Below are positions 1 to 8,571 of a DNA stretch of 30,976 nucleotides, piece by piece. Position 1 is the stretch's first letter. Every line of letters starts with the position of its first letter. Origin of the DNA: Bacteroidales bacterium UBA1208 (GTDB taxonomy: Bacteria; Bacteroidota; Bacteroidia; Bacteroidales; P3); NCBI GenBank assembly GCA_002309955.1, contig DBXQ01000020.1, positions 1 to 30,976 of the forward strand. Direction: 5' to 3'. The position numbers and the translations under genes were made by a program. Under the pieces are notes generated by a model that saw only the letters and a program-made list of their open reading frames with translations, did not search any database and was not told the origin of the DNA.

Positions 1-3000
1 TCGTTGTTCCAGTTGAGGGTGACGCTACTGGTGGTCACGTTGCCGGAAGTGAGGCCGGTGACATCGGGGCAGGTGGCGGTGCTGAAGGTGACAGTGTTGC
101 CCCAATCGCCTTCAATAAGGTTGACACCGCAAAGAGGACGGACAGTGGCGCTGTAGGTAAGGCCGGCCACAAAGCCACCGACGGTGGCAGGATGTGTGTT
201 GACACGGTAGATGCTGTCGAAACCGCCGGTGAACCAGACGTGGATGTCCCAGTCGGTTTCATTGCCGAGGACATTCCAATCGAGGGTGGCGGTGGAGTTG
301 GTCACAGCCAAGACGTGCAGACTGTCGGGAGTGAGGCAGGGGAGGCTGTCGGTAAGGAAGCTGTTGACTGTCCAGTCACTGTAGCCGAGCGTGTCGGCGG
401 TGCAGTCTTGACGTACACGGAAGGTGTAGTTGGTGGCGGGATTCAGGCCGTTGAAGGTGTAGGTGTTGCCGCTGACAGCGATGTCGGTGGCGGGCCAGTT
501 GGGAGCTGCACTCTCCTTGATGTTGACCTCGTAGGCAGAGCCAGTGCCAGTCCAAGTGACGGTGGCGGAGTGGTAGTCCTGCGTTATAGAGGAGATGACA
601 GGCTTGCGACATCCGGCGCCTACACAACTGACAAACTGCATGACAGGACGGGCTTGTTCATAACTTGTGTTGCCTTCGAATGATGAGGGATTGGTAACAT
701 CGGGGTTATAGCTGTCGGCATAGAAATGGATGGTCTTGTAGCCTGTGCAGGGTTGTGACTTGAATACGTATGAACTGCCATCGTAGCCACCGCTATTGTC
801 GTCGACAATGACTAACAGGTTGCCGGTGCCATCGTAGTGATAGGCGGTGTCAAGACGGAAGTAGTTCCATCCCTGTGTACAGTTGAGCGGACCTGTGTAA
901 ACTCTGGCGCTTGTGGTGGAATCAAGAGCCACCATATCGCTTGAGCTGGTGAAGACGGTCTTGGTGGTGGGCTGGAAATAGATGGTACAGTTGACCTTAT
1001 CGGTCGAAGGTGAGGAGTAGTCGTAGTAGTAGCCAATGTATTCGATGTCCATGGGACCATTGAGTTCAGCACTGTCGATGATGGTCTCGGTGAGGGAGTA
1101 GTACCAGTAGTTGTTGACCGGGTAATTATAGGAGGTACCCGAAGAGGCACTGGAGCCGATGGCAAAGACCTGTGAGTTGTCGCACATGGAGGTGCTGAGG
1201 GCAACAGGTCTGCTCCAACGGCCAGTATCGGCACCGGAACAGATAGGACGGACGTAGAAGTCGTATTGGGTCAGCGTGTCGAGGCCACTGATGTGGACAG
1301 GATGGCTGGTGACATTGAGGAGTGTACCAGTGCCACGGCTGTATCCACTGAGGCCGTACTCAACCTGCCAAGAGACTGCAGGAGTCAAGTCGGTCCAGTC
1401 GATGTCCATCTCAGTGGCACCGATTGAGTTGGAGTAAATGTCCGCAGGGGCGGGGCAAGTGTTCAGATAAACCTCGACATTGTCGATGGCCACAGGAGGA
1501 TTGTTGCCGACGCTACCATCATTACCCCAGTAGAACACAAGGTGGTAGCTGCCAGGATTGAGGATAGTGACATCACAACTAATCGTCTGCCAAGAAGTGT
1601 TACCGGCAAGCGGAGTGCTGTTGTCGAGAGAAATCCATCCAGAAGGTGTGACGTTCCAGAAGTTGTAGGACGATGTGGTACCATCGGGGCACTGACCAGC
1701 AGTGAATTCTGCATTGGCAGGAGCCAGGAAGGCACGGCAATAGTCATAGGCGTAGGTGGAACCGCTCTCACCATAAGCCTTCCAATTGAAGCTGATATTG
1801 TAGGAGCCGGTATTCATGCTGAAGGTGCGATAGGCATAGGTGTGGCTTACGGAAGAACTGTTGTAGGTATTGCTGGCGCCATTGTCGCTAGAGATATAGA
1901 GGCTCTGGTTGTCGGCAGAACCGTAGTAGGTGGCGGAACCCACATACCACTTGTTTGCCTGGGAGCCGTTGACAGGTTCCCAAGCGTTGGCTTCGGTACT
2001 ATCGGCAAAGGTGCAGACATAGGGGTATGAGGTGACGGGAGCGCCACGGAGGGTGGTGAAGGTGAATAGGGTGGTGTCGCTGGTTTCAGCGGGGCTGCAG
2101 ACACCGGTCAAGTAGACATCGTACTGTGTCAAGGGCGACAGGCCGGTGAGGCTGACGCTACGCGTAGTGCTGGAGACAGTGGTGCCGGTACCGGGAGTGA
2201 AGCCGTGGACGCCATATTCAATAATATAGTTAGAGGCATTGCTGAACTGCCAAGCCAGATCGGCAGAGACGTTGGTCAGCGCAGTGGTCTGCACACGCAT
2301 AGGAGCAATGCAGTTGGGGATACGGCTGATGACGAGATTGTCGAGATACTGGTCGGCATAGGCACTGCCAGCAGTGTTATAGGAGGCAATGGCTATGTGA
2401 CGGGCAGTGCCGGTGTATCCATTCAGCAAGGAGACCACATCGAATTGGTTATCGGTACCACCGAAGGGGATGGTGTCGATGGGCTGGAAGCTGGAGGCGA
2501 AACCGGAATCGGTATTGTCGACAGCACCAATGATAAGTCCATAGTTGTTGGGGTTGCTGTTCCACTCGTGGAAGGTAATCATGAGCGAATCCAGCGGCAC
2601 ACCCATCTCAGGCAGAGCGGCAATACCGATACCTTCGAAATAGAAGCAGTACTGCGGCGAAGGAGCGTGACCGAGGTCGGTGTTGTAGAACACATGAGGC
2701 ACCTCGTGGCCAGCGCCTGCGGGCAGCAAAGCGGAAGCCCAGCAGTTGGGAACGACGTTGGCGGAGTTGTCGCCGGGGCTGAGGACGTTCTCGAAGTTCT
2801 GGACATAGGGCAGATTGGTGATGGCACCGCAACTGGTGACGAAGTTGCACACCTGCGAAGCAATGGAAGTGTCGCCAGCGCAGACGGCATAGACATACAA
2901 TTGATAGCTGGTGCTGTTGTCGAGACCAGTGAGCGAGATGCTGGTAGTAGCAGAGGTAACGGTGGTACCAGTGCCGGGAGTGAAGCCACGGTAACCATAT

Positions 3001-6000
3001 TCAACCAAATAGCTGGTGGCAAAAGTACTGCCGGTCCAGCTGATAGTGGCGGAGTTGGTTGTCACGTTGCTGGCAACCACATCGGAGACATTGGTACAGT
3101 TGGGGATGTATTCCACCACGATGTTGTCGAGGAAGCTGTAGTTGTCGTTGAAGGCATCCCAGAAAGCGAGATGACCCACGGTGTCGCTGATGCCGTCCAA
3201 CGGATAGATGACATAGGCGTAAGCCGAGGTGTCGTAGTCGGAGCGGATGAGCGTGTCGATAGGATGGATGGTGGAAATGGGAGCTGTGGGATCGTCCATA
3301 ACACCCATGATGAGACGCACATTGTTGCCACCCTGAACAAAGTTGAAACGGATCTGCAGCTGGTTGAGCGGAGCATCCATTTCGGGCAGGATGACATAAG
3401 CGCCGTTGTAGAGAAGGAGCAACTTGTTGGGGTTGCCTTCGAGGTTGACGACAATGGGGTTGGGATAAGTCGAGCCGAGGTTGGTGCTGCCGGTGTACCA
3501 GCAGTTGCGGCTGAAGAGACCATTCTGGTTCTCGAAGTCCTCGGTGTAGGGCAGAGCCACAGGAGCGCAGACAGCGCGGCTCTGAACGGTGCCGGTGAGG
3601 AGATCGCCATCGCAGTCAAAGCTGACGCGGAAGGTGTAGCTGTAGCCACTCAACAGGCCAGTGACGCTGCAAGCACCAGTGGTATTGGTGGAATCGAACA
3701 CTACCCAGTTGGTGGAATTTTCGCGGAGATATTCGATGGTGTAGGTTCTGCCGGGCTCGTTGTTCCATACCAAGTTAACCTGTGTACCCTCTGTGCTGGC
3801 AATCATTACCACAGGAGTGTTGCATGACGGAATATGGCAGGAGGCAGGATTCAGCTTGATTTGATTGACGTAGCTGGCAACACTGTAATAGGTGGCACTG
3901 GGTGAGGCAGGATTAATGTCGGTACCATCCTGATAGAAATAGATGGAACGGTTGGAGGCCGATGTGGCGGCAAACGGGATGCTGCTCACCCAATTGCCGG
4001 TATTGTCGTCCATTGCCACAACCAGATTGCGGCCGGCAGTGCGGACAAAGGGAGTGTCGAAGTTGAGGGTAATCCAGCCAGTACCGCTAAAGGAACCAGT
4101 GTAGACGAGCGTAAGGCTGTCGACCGGGATGTAGTCGTTGACACTGGAGAATGAAGACTGGTTGGTGTTGCCCAAATAGAGCTGGATGTTGCGCGACGAG
4201 AGCGAGCTTGAAGTATAGAATGAAATAGCAGTAATGGTGTCCATTCCATCACCTATTTCTGCATCATAATAAATCTGCTGCGTGTAGCAATAACCATAGT
4301 ATATATATGTGGGCATGTAGCTATAGGTAGTGCCGCCGTTGGTTATCATACGGGCGCAACCCTGAGTGGTGACCGAACCGCTGACAACAGCACTTGTCAG
4401 GGTGTCGCAGATGGCGGTGACACGGTACTGATAGGTATGATTGGTGTCCAGTCCGCTAATATAGTAATAGAGGTCGGTGACGGTGTCCGAAATCCACGAG
4501 GTGGCACCAGAGAGACGGTAGCTGACGATGTAACTCGTGGCAGGGTCGCCAGCGGTGGAAGCCTCCCAGTTGAGACCAAAGGCGTGGTAGTCGGTAGCCA
4601 CGACGCGCAGGTTCTCAACCACAGCGCAGTTCACATCGGTGGTGAACTCACAAAGGATCTCGCGGCTGCTGGCGTCAGAACAATTAGCCTTGGCCCACAC
4701 ATAATAGTGGGTGTTGCCATTCAGGCCGTAGAAAGTGTAATTCGTGCTGCCTACGCTGACCAATACGCTGTCGAAAGCCAAGGCGATATTGTTGGTCGTA
4801 GCGATATAGAGCATCACATCGGTATGGGTAGTGCTGGTGTCGGTCCAAGCAATGGAAGCCTCGTGGTTGGTGTGAGAGGTGCAACGCAGGTTCTCGATTG
4901 CGGGGCAGCTGCTGGCACGAGTGATAGAGACATTGTCTAACCAATAGTACCAGATGGTGTTTCCAACCTGATGCCAAACCAGATAGACGCTGTCGGTGCA
5001 AGTGTCGTTCGAAAGGTCGAATTCGTAGTGATAATACTGATAGGTATTGGCAGGATCGATGGTTTGAAGCACAACCATGTTGTCGACCGAGTTGGGATCG
5101 CGTGTGTAACCGAACTCCATGACGCCGGAGCTGCTTGATTCTTTCTGCAGGTCGAACTCGACAAAGAGGGTGTTGAGCGGAGCAGGGATGCGGGGGGTGA
5201 TAGAAGAAGCATCACCACCGGACTGGATGCTAATGCCGTAGCTGGTTGTGATGTAGGGATAGCTACTGCTGTTCTGGATGCGTGTCCAGCAGTCGGGGAA
5301 ACTGGAAGAAGAATAGCTGTCGAAGTTCTCGCTCAAAGGCAGAGGACCGAATTCACTGCAAGGAGTGCGGACAGCCACGGTTGCGGGAAGGCTGGTGTCG
5401 CCACCATCGCAGAGAGAGTAGACATAGAAATTGTAGTTGGTGGCAGGCATCAGACCTTCGAAGAGATAGGTGGTGTCGTACACATCATAGCTGTTCACAC
5501 CGTCGCTGACAATCCAGCTGCTCTCGGAGCCACCAGGCTGCCAAGTGATAACGACGGTGTCGTTAGCAACATAGGAGGCTGTCAGATTGAGGGGACCAGG
5601 GCAGGTGTTGTGTGTCAAGAAGACATTGTCGACTGCCATGGGAGGCTGGCTACCGCCACTGGCGTCGTTGGCCCATGCAAAGACAAGGCTGTAGGTGCCG
5701 GGGGTGGTGATATAGAATGTACCCGTGACGGTTCTCCAGTTGTTTGAAAGAGACATGGTGCGAGGAGAAGAGAAGTTCTCGGTCAACTCAATCCAGCCGG
5801 AAGGCATTGACCATGATGCGAAGGCATTGGTGGAACCTGCAGGATTCGAGCCTGCAGTCCATTGATAGGAAGCAGGAGCAAGGAATGCACGGCAGAAGTC
5901 GTAATAGTGGCTTTCGCCCTGGCACTTCCAGTCATATCCGTAAGCATATTCGCCAGAGTCGGTCAGGTCGAAGGTACGGATAGCGTAGGTGTAAGAAGTA

Positions 6001-8111
6001 CTGCCAGTGCTATAGCTATTTGAAGTGCCACCGTTGTCGGAGATATAAAGGCTCTGGTTGCCGCCATTGTTGGTGGCGCCGCCTACATACCATTTGTTGG
6101 TCTGCGAACCATTGATTAGGTCCCAACCATTGGGGCCATCCTGCTCGAAGTCGCAGCTGTAGGGTACTTCGGCGGGAAGAGCTGCCAGGGTGGTAGCAGT
6201 CATAGAAACAGCATTGCTGTAGTCGCCACCACAGTCGGCATAGACATAGAAATAGTAGGTTGTAGCGGTGTCAAGGCCATTAATGGTCGTGTTAGGCACA
6301 CCTGTCACTGTTTCTTGACCGGCCACACCTTGACCCAATTGCGAAGCGGGGATAGGCACTGTGTCGTATTCGACCACCCAGGACGTAGCCTCACCGTTCT
6401 CCTGCCAACTAAGGGTAATCCAGTCAACACTGCTGCCTGTTGCAGCGAAGTTGCTGGGGGCAGGGCAAGTGGGAGGAGTGTGGACATTGATAGCTATCGG
6501 CAAGCTGGTGTCGCCGGCATCGCAAAGAGCACGCACAACAAAATGATAGGTGGTATCGGGGGTGAGACTGTAGACAGTATAGTTGGTGTCGTAGGCAGTC
6601 TCGGTCATATTCCCATAGGTGATTTCCCAAGACGTTTCCGAACCACCGGGATGCCAAGTGAGGGTCGCCTCAGTGGGCATCACATTGGAAGATGTCAAGC
6701 CATAGGGAGCCGGGCAAGAGTTGGGATAAATGGCAATATTGTCGATAGCAGCAGGGCCACTACCGCTGGAGCCATCGTTACGCCAGAGGTAGACCAGTTT
6801 GTAGGTACCGGGGGTGTTGATGCGGAAGGTACCCGACTGGGTCTGCCAAGAATTAACACCATTTAAGCGATAGGCTCCATCGAGAGCGATACCGCCTGCA
6901 GGCATTCCCGAAGTGTTGTTGAAACCAGAGTAATCGCCGGCCGTCAACACGGTGCTGGCGGGTACTAAGGCCACACGGATGAAGTCGTATTGGCTTTCGC
7001 CATAGCAATTCCAGTCGTAGGTGTAGACATATTCGCTCGCCACACTGAAATTGATTGTGCGGACAGCAAAGACATGCGAAGTACTTGAATTGTTATAACC
7101 GCGGGTAGCACCGTTGTCATTGGATACATACATACTGCGGGTGCCACCGTTGTTAGTGGCATTGCCAACATACCATTTGTTGGTCTGAGTGCCATTGACG
7201 AACTCCCAGCCATTGGGACCGTCTTGCTCAAAGTCGCAGCTGTAAGGTAACGCAGCAGGGAGACCTGCGAGAGTGGAGGCAATCATCTCGACTGCATTGC
7301 TGTACTCAGTACCGCAGTCGGAGTAGACATAGATGTAATAGGAGGTGGCGGTGTCAAGACCGACCAGGGTAGTATTGGGTGTGCCAGATACATTAACCGT
7401 GTTGGCAATATTCTGACCAAGCTGAGAAGCGGGGATGGGTGAAGTGCTGTACTCTACCACCCAGCTCGAAGCAGAGCCGACCTCTTGCCAATGCAGAGCC
7501 ATCCAGTCAACGCTGGCGCTATCCATTACCAAGTTGATAGGTGCGGGGCAGGTGGGGATATAGTCGACTGTCAGGTCGTCGATCATCAGTGTGTAGCTGG
7601 TGCTGCTGCTTGGGGCGGTAGCACGCATGGCGATGCGGTTTCCCGTGCCGGTGTAGTTGCTAAAATAGACCGTGTAAAGGTAGTATGAGCCATGCCAGTT
7701 GCCACCGCTGCCGACGGTAAAGGCAATGGTGTCCAGCGGGACGAAGGTGGTACCCTCCATCACGCCCACCTCGAAGAGGAAGTTGTGGTTCATCACCGAG
7801 GCATAGAACGAGAGCTGCAACTGGTCAAGGTCGTCCATCTCGGGCAGAGCGGCAAGCTCTGTCTGTCCCGAGTTGCTCTCAAACTCGAAGTACACACTAC
7901 CATTGCGGGCATTGTTGGCGTACTGGTACCCTGCGGGGAATGTGCCAGCGCCGCTGCTGCCTGACTGGAGCTGTTGCCAGCCAGTAGGCAACTGACCCGT
8001 GGTCAGCCCCTCGAAGCCCGTGGAATACGGAAACGTAATCTGGGCCATAGTCACTCCCGAAGCACATAAAAGCGCTGTCAAGAGCAACCATTTGCGTAAG
8101 TGTTTAAACAT
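1..8111 (-). CDS. Giant FN3-repeat surface protein (adhesin A), 3' end outside window
   Basis: Open from ATG at 8111 to the left edge with no stop or frame change (frame checked at 8111, 6365 and 23): at least 2703 residues. The N-terminus is a signal peptide: basic MFKHLRKW, a hydrophobic run, then a cleavage-like end TMAQ. A jelly-roll (MAM or choice-of-anchor J-like) module follows at about residues 25-175. After it come at least 12 complete FN3 domains and one cut one, most starting with a Cys-Pro motif such as CPAP and ending in the YVR/YVY..C pattern. Further jelly-roll modules are interspersed, three of them sharing the motif NKWYVG. The likely role is a cell-surface or secreted adhesin exported by Sec then T9SS. 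The T9SS tail is not visible but is expected just outside (see findings). Substrate unknown. The family call is firm, the adhesin role is inference. Confidence 0.93.
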   Translation of the reverse strand, partial: MFKHLRKWLLLTALLCASGVTMAQITFPYSTGFEGLTTGQLPTGWQQLQSGSSGAGTFPAGYQYANNARNGSVYFEFESNSGQTELAALPEMDDLDQLQLSFYASVMNHNFLFEVGVMEGTTFVPLDTIAFTVGSGGNWHGSYYLYTVYFSNYTGTGNRIAMRATAPSSSTSYTLMIDDLTVDYIPTCPAPINLVMDSASVDWMALHWQEVGSASSWVVEYSTSPIPASQLGQNIANTVNVSGTPNTTLVGLDTATSYYIYVYSDCGTEYSNAVEMIASTLAGLPAALPYSCDFEQDGPNGWEFVNGTQTNKWYVGNATNNGGTRSMYVSNDNGATRGYNNSSTSHVFAVRTINFSVASEYVYTYDWNCYGESQYDFIRVALVPASTVLTAGDYSGFNNTSGMPAGGIALDGAYRLNGVNSWQTQSGTFRINTPGTYKLVYLWRNDGSSGSGPAAIDNIAIYPNSCPAPYGLTSSNVMPTEATLTWHPGGSETSWEITYGNMTETAYDTNYTVYSLTPDTTYHFVVRALCDAGDTSLPIAINVHTPPTCPAPSNFAATGSSVDWITLSWQENGEATSWVVEYDTVPIPASQLGQGVAGQETVTGVPNTTINGLDTATTYYFYVYADCGGDYSNAVSMTATTLAALPAEVPYSCDFEQDGPNGWDLINGSQTNKWYVGGATNNGGNQSLYISDNGGTSNSYSTGSTSYTYAIRTFDLTDSGEYAYGYDWKCQGESHYYDFCRAFLAPASYQWTAGSNPAGSTNAFASWSMPSGWIELTENFSSPRTMSLSNNWRTVTGTFYITTPGTYSLVFAWANDASGGSQPPMAVDNVFLTHNTCPGPLNLTASYVANDTVVITWQPGGSESSWIVSDGVNSYDVYDTTYLFEGLMPATNYNFYVYSLCDGGDTSLPATVAVRTPCSEFGPLPLSENFDSYSSSSFPDCWTRIQNSSSYPYITTSYGISIQSGGDASSITPRIPAPLNTLFVEFDLQKESSSSGVMEFGYTRDPNSVDNMVVLQTIDPANTYQYYHYEFDLSNDTCTDSVYLVWHQVGNTIWYYWLDNVSITRASSCPAIENLRCTSHTNHEASIAWTDTSTTHTDVMLYIATTNNIALAFDSVLVSVGSTNYTFYGLNGNTHYYVWAKANCSDASSREILCEFTTDVNCAVVENLRVVATDYHAFGLNWEASTAGDPATSYIVSYRLSGATSWISDTVTDLYYYISGLDTNHTYQYRVTAICDTLTSAVVSGSVTTQGCARMITNGGTTYSYMPTYIYYGYCYTQQIYYDAEIGDGMDTITAISFYTSSSLSSRNIQLYLGNTNQSSFSSVNDYIPVDSLTLVYTGSFSGTGWITLNFDTPFVRTAGRNLVVAMDDNTGNWVSSIPFAATSASNRSIYFYQDGTDINPASPSATYYSVASYVNQIKLNPASCHIPSCNTPVVMIASTEGTQVNLVWNNEPGRTYTIEYLRENSTNWVVFDSTNTTGACSVTGLLSGYSYTFRVSFDCDGDLLTGTVQSRAVCAPVALPYTEDFENQNGLFSRNCWYTGSTNLGSTYPNPIVVNLEGNPNKLLLLYNGAYVILPEMDAPLNQLQIRFNFVQGGNNVRLIMGVMDDPTAPISTIHPIDTLIRSDYDTSAYAYVIYPLDGISDTVGHLAFWDAFNDNYSFLDNIVVEYIPNCTNVSDVVASNVTTNSATISWTGSTFATSYLVEYGYRGFTPGTGTTVTSATTSISLTGLDNSTSYQLYVYAVCAGDTSIASQVCNFVTSCGAITNLPYVQNFENVLSPGDNSANVVPNCWASALLPAGAGHEVPHVFYNTDLGHAPSPQYCFYFEGIGIAALPEMGVPLDSLMITFHEWNSNPNNYGLIIGAVDNTDSGFASSFQPIDTIPFGGTDNQFDVVSLLNGYTGTARHIAIASYNTAGSAYADQYLDNLVISRIPNCIAPMRVQTTALTNVSADLAWQFSNASNYIIEYGVHGFTPGTGTTVSSTTRSVSLTGLSPLTQYDVYLTGVCSPAETSDTTLFTFTTLRGAPVTSYPYVCTFADSTEANAWEPVNGSQANKWYVGSATYYGSADNQSLYISSDNGASNTYNSSSVSHTYAYRTFSMNTGSYNISFNWKAYGESGSTYAYDYCRAFLAPANAEFTAGQCPDGTTSSYNFWNVTPSGWISLDNSTPLAGNTSWQTISCDVTILNPGSYHLVFYWGNDGSVGNNPPVAIDNVEVYLNTCPAPADIYSNSIGATEMDIDWTDLTPAVSWQVEYGLSGYSRGTGTLLNVTSHPVHISGLDTLTQYDFYVRPICSGADTGRWSRPVALSTSMCDNSQVFAIGSSASSGTSYNYPVNNYWYYSLTETIIDSAELNGPMDIEYIGYYYDYSSPSTDKVNCTIYFQPTTKTVFTSSSDMVALDSTTSARVYTGPLNCTQGWNYFRLDTAYHYDGTGNLLVIVDDNSGGYDGSSYVFKSQPCTGYKTIHFYADSYNPDVTNPSSFEGNTSYEQARPVMQFVSCVGAGCRKPVISSITQDYHSATVTWTGTGSAYEVNIKESAAPNWPATDIAVSGNTYTFNGLNPATNYTFRVRQDCTADTLGYSDWTVNSFLTDSLPCLTPDSLHVLAVTNSTATLDWNVLGNETDWDIHVWFTGGFDSIYRVNTHPATVGGFVAGLTYSATVRPLCGVNLIEGDWGNTVTFSTATCPDVTGLTSGNVTTSSVTLNWNN
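5361..7550 (-). repeat. Tandem intragenic duplication (FN3 - jelly roll - FN3) in adhesin A
   Basis: Two head-to-tail units encode the same module order. Unit 1 is 6468-7550 (361 residues) and unit 2 is 5361-6467 (369 residues). Shared signatures in order are SVDW, WQE, SSWVVEY or TSWVVEY, IPASQLGQ, GLDTAT, PYSCDFEQDGPNGW, QTNKWYVG, ATNNGG, and a WHPGGSE or WQPGGSE in the second FN3. A third, more diverged copy of the jelly-roll part lies near 1450-2050. The pattern implies growth of the gene by unequal recombination. Confidence 0.85.
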
Positions 8112-8183
8112 GTTATTAATGAATTTAGTTAATAAATAAAAAAATTGTCTGATTTTTTTCAATATAAACAATTAGTTATCCCT

Positions 8184-8228
8184 GTACTTTTTGCCAAACA
8201 ATAAGTACACTGTGCCGCTTTTGCGGCA
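8184..8228 (-). promoter_or_regulatory. Two hairpins in the 5' leader of adhesin A
   Basis: Hairpin 1 (8184-8208) pairs GTACTT with AAGTAC around a 13-base loop. Hairpin 2 (8213-8228) is a perfect TGCCGC/GCGGCA stem with a four-base loop. Both lie between the predicted start of transcription (about 8288) and the ATG at 8111. They may stabilise or regulate the leader; no known riboswitch is recognised, and the loop of hairpin 2 is not followed by a terminator T-run on the minus strand. Confidence 0.45.
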
Positions 8229-8294
8229 TGCAATAACATACAACTGCCTATAAACGAAACCATTAGTCTTAAAACCAATTATATGTAATAAATG

Positions 8295-8302
8295 CAAAGA
8301 TA
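8295..8302 (-). promoter_or_regulatory. Promoter -7 element for adhesin A
   Basis: Minus strand reads TATCTTTG, matching the Bacteroidota housekeeping -7 consensus TAnnTTTG. It is preceded by an A-tract and a TTGG twelve bases upstream. Predicted transcript start is near 8288, giving a leader of about 177 bases. Confidence 0.6.
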
Positions 8303-8487
8303 CATTTTTTTTACCAATTAATGCGGTTTAATCGACAAAAACTACATGTGTTCATACTTTTTGACAAAAAGGAAGCACTTTTTATCATTGGTTTTAAAAG
8401 TGTCATTCCGCCATGCATACAGAAACGCTCAATTTCATAACTGCGACCATCCATCTCACCAGACAATGACAGATGTGGGTTCAACAA

Positions 8488-8522
8488 AAAGAGAGGATAC
8501 CCGACAAGGGTAACCTCTCTTT
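8488..8522 (-). terminator. Rho-independent terminator after adhesin B
   Basis: A 14-bp stem with one A/A mismatch and the 5-base loop gacaa (plus strand): AAAGAGAGG and TACCC pair with GGGTA and CCTCTCTTT. It is followed on the minus strand by T residues. It starts about 50 bases past the adhesin B stop, so it separates the two adhesin transcripts. Confidence 0.85.
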
Positions 8523-8571
8523 TTAGAAAATGGCCACAGCAGCTGGTGCGGATGCAACCTTAATCTCAGTA

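Larger units (their letters stand above)
8112..8571. other. Intergenic region between adhesin B stop and adhesin A start
   Basis: No coding frame of note. It holds, reading on the minus strand, the terminator of adhesin B (8488-8522), a promoter -7 element (8295-8302), and an AT-rich leader of about 177 bases for adhesin A with two hairpins. Bases 8303-8487 otherwise show nothing recognisable. Confidence 0.7.

Noticed and set aside
2205..3827. Plus-strand open frame of 540 residues inside adhesin A
   Set aside because: It lies wholly antisense to the FN3 gene, has low-complexity Gly/Val/Asp-rich sequence with no recognisable domain, and arises from the skewed codon use of the adhesin. The same holds for the plus-strand frames at 192-683, 1542-2030, 4437-4940 and 8530-9393.
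5361..7550. CRISPR-like array in the repetitive adhesin region
   Set aside because: Repeats are about 1.1 kb and coding, with no short direct repeats or unique spacers.
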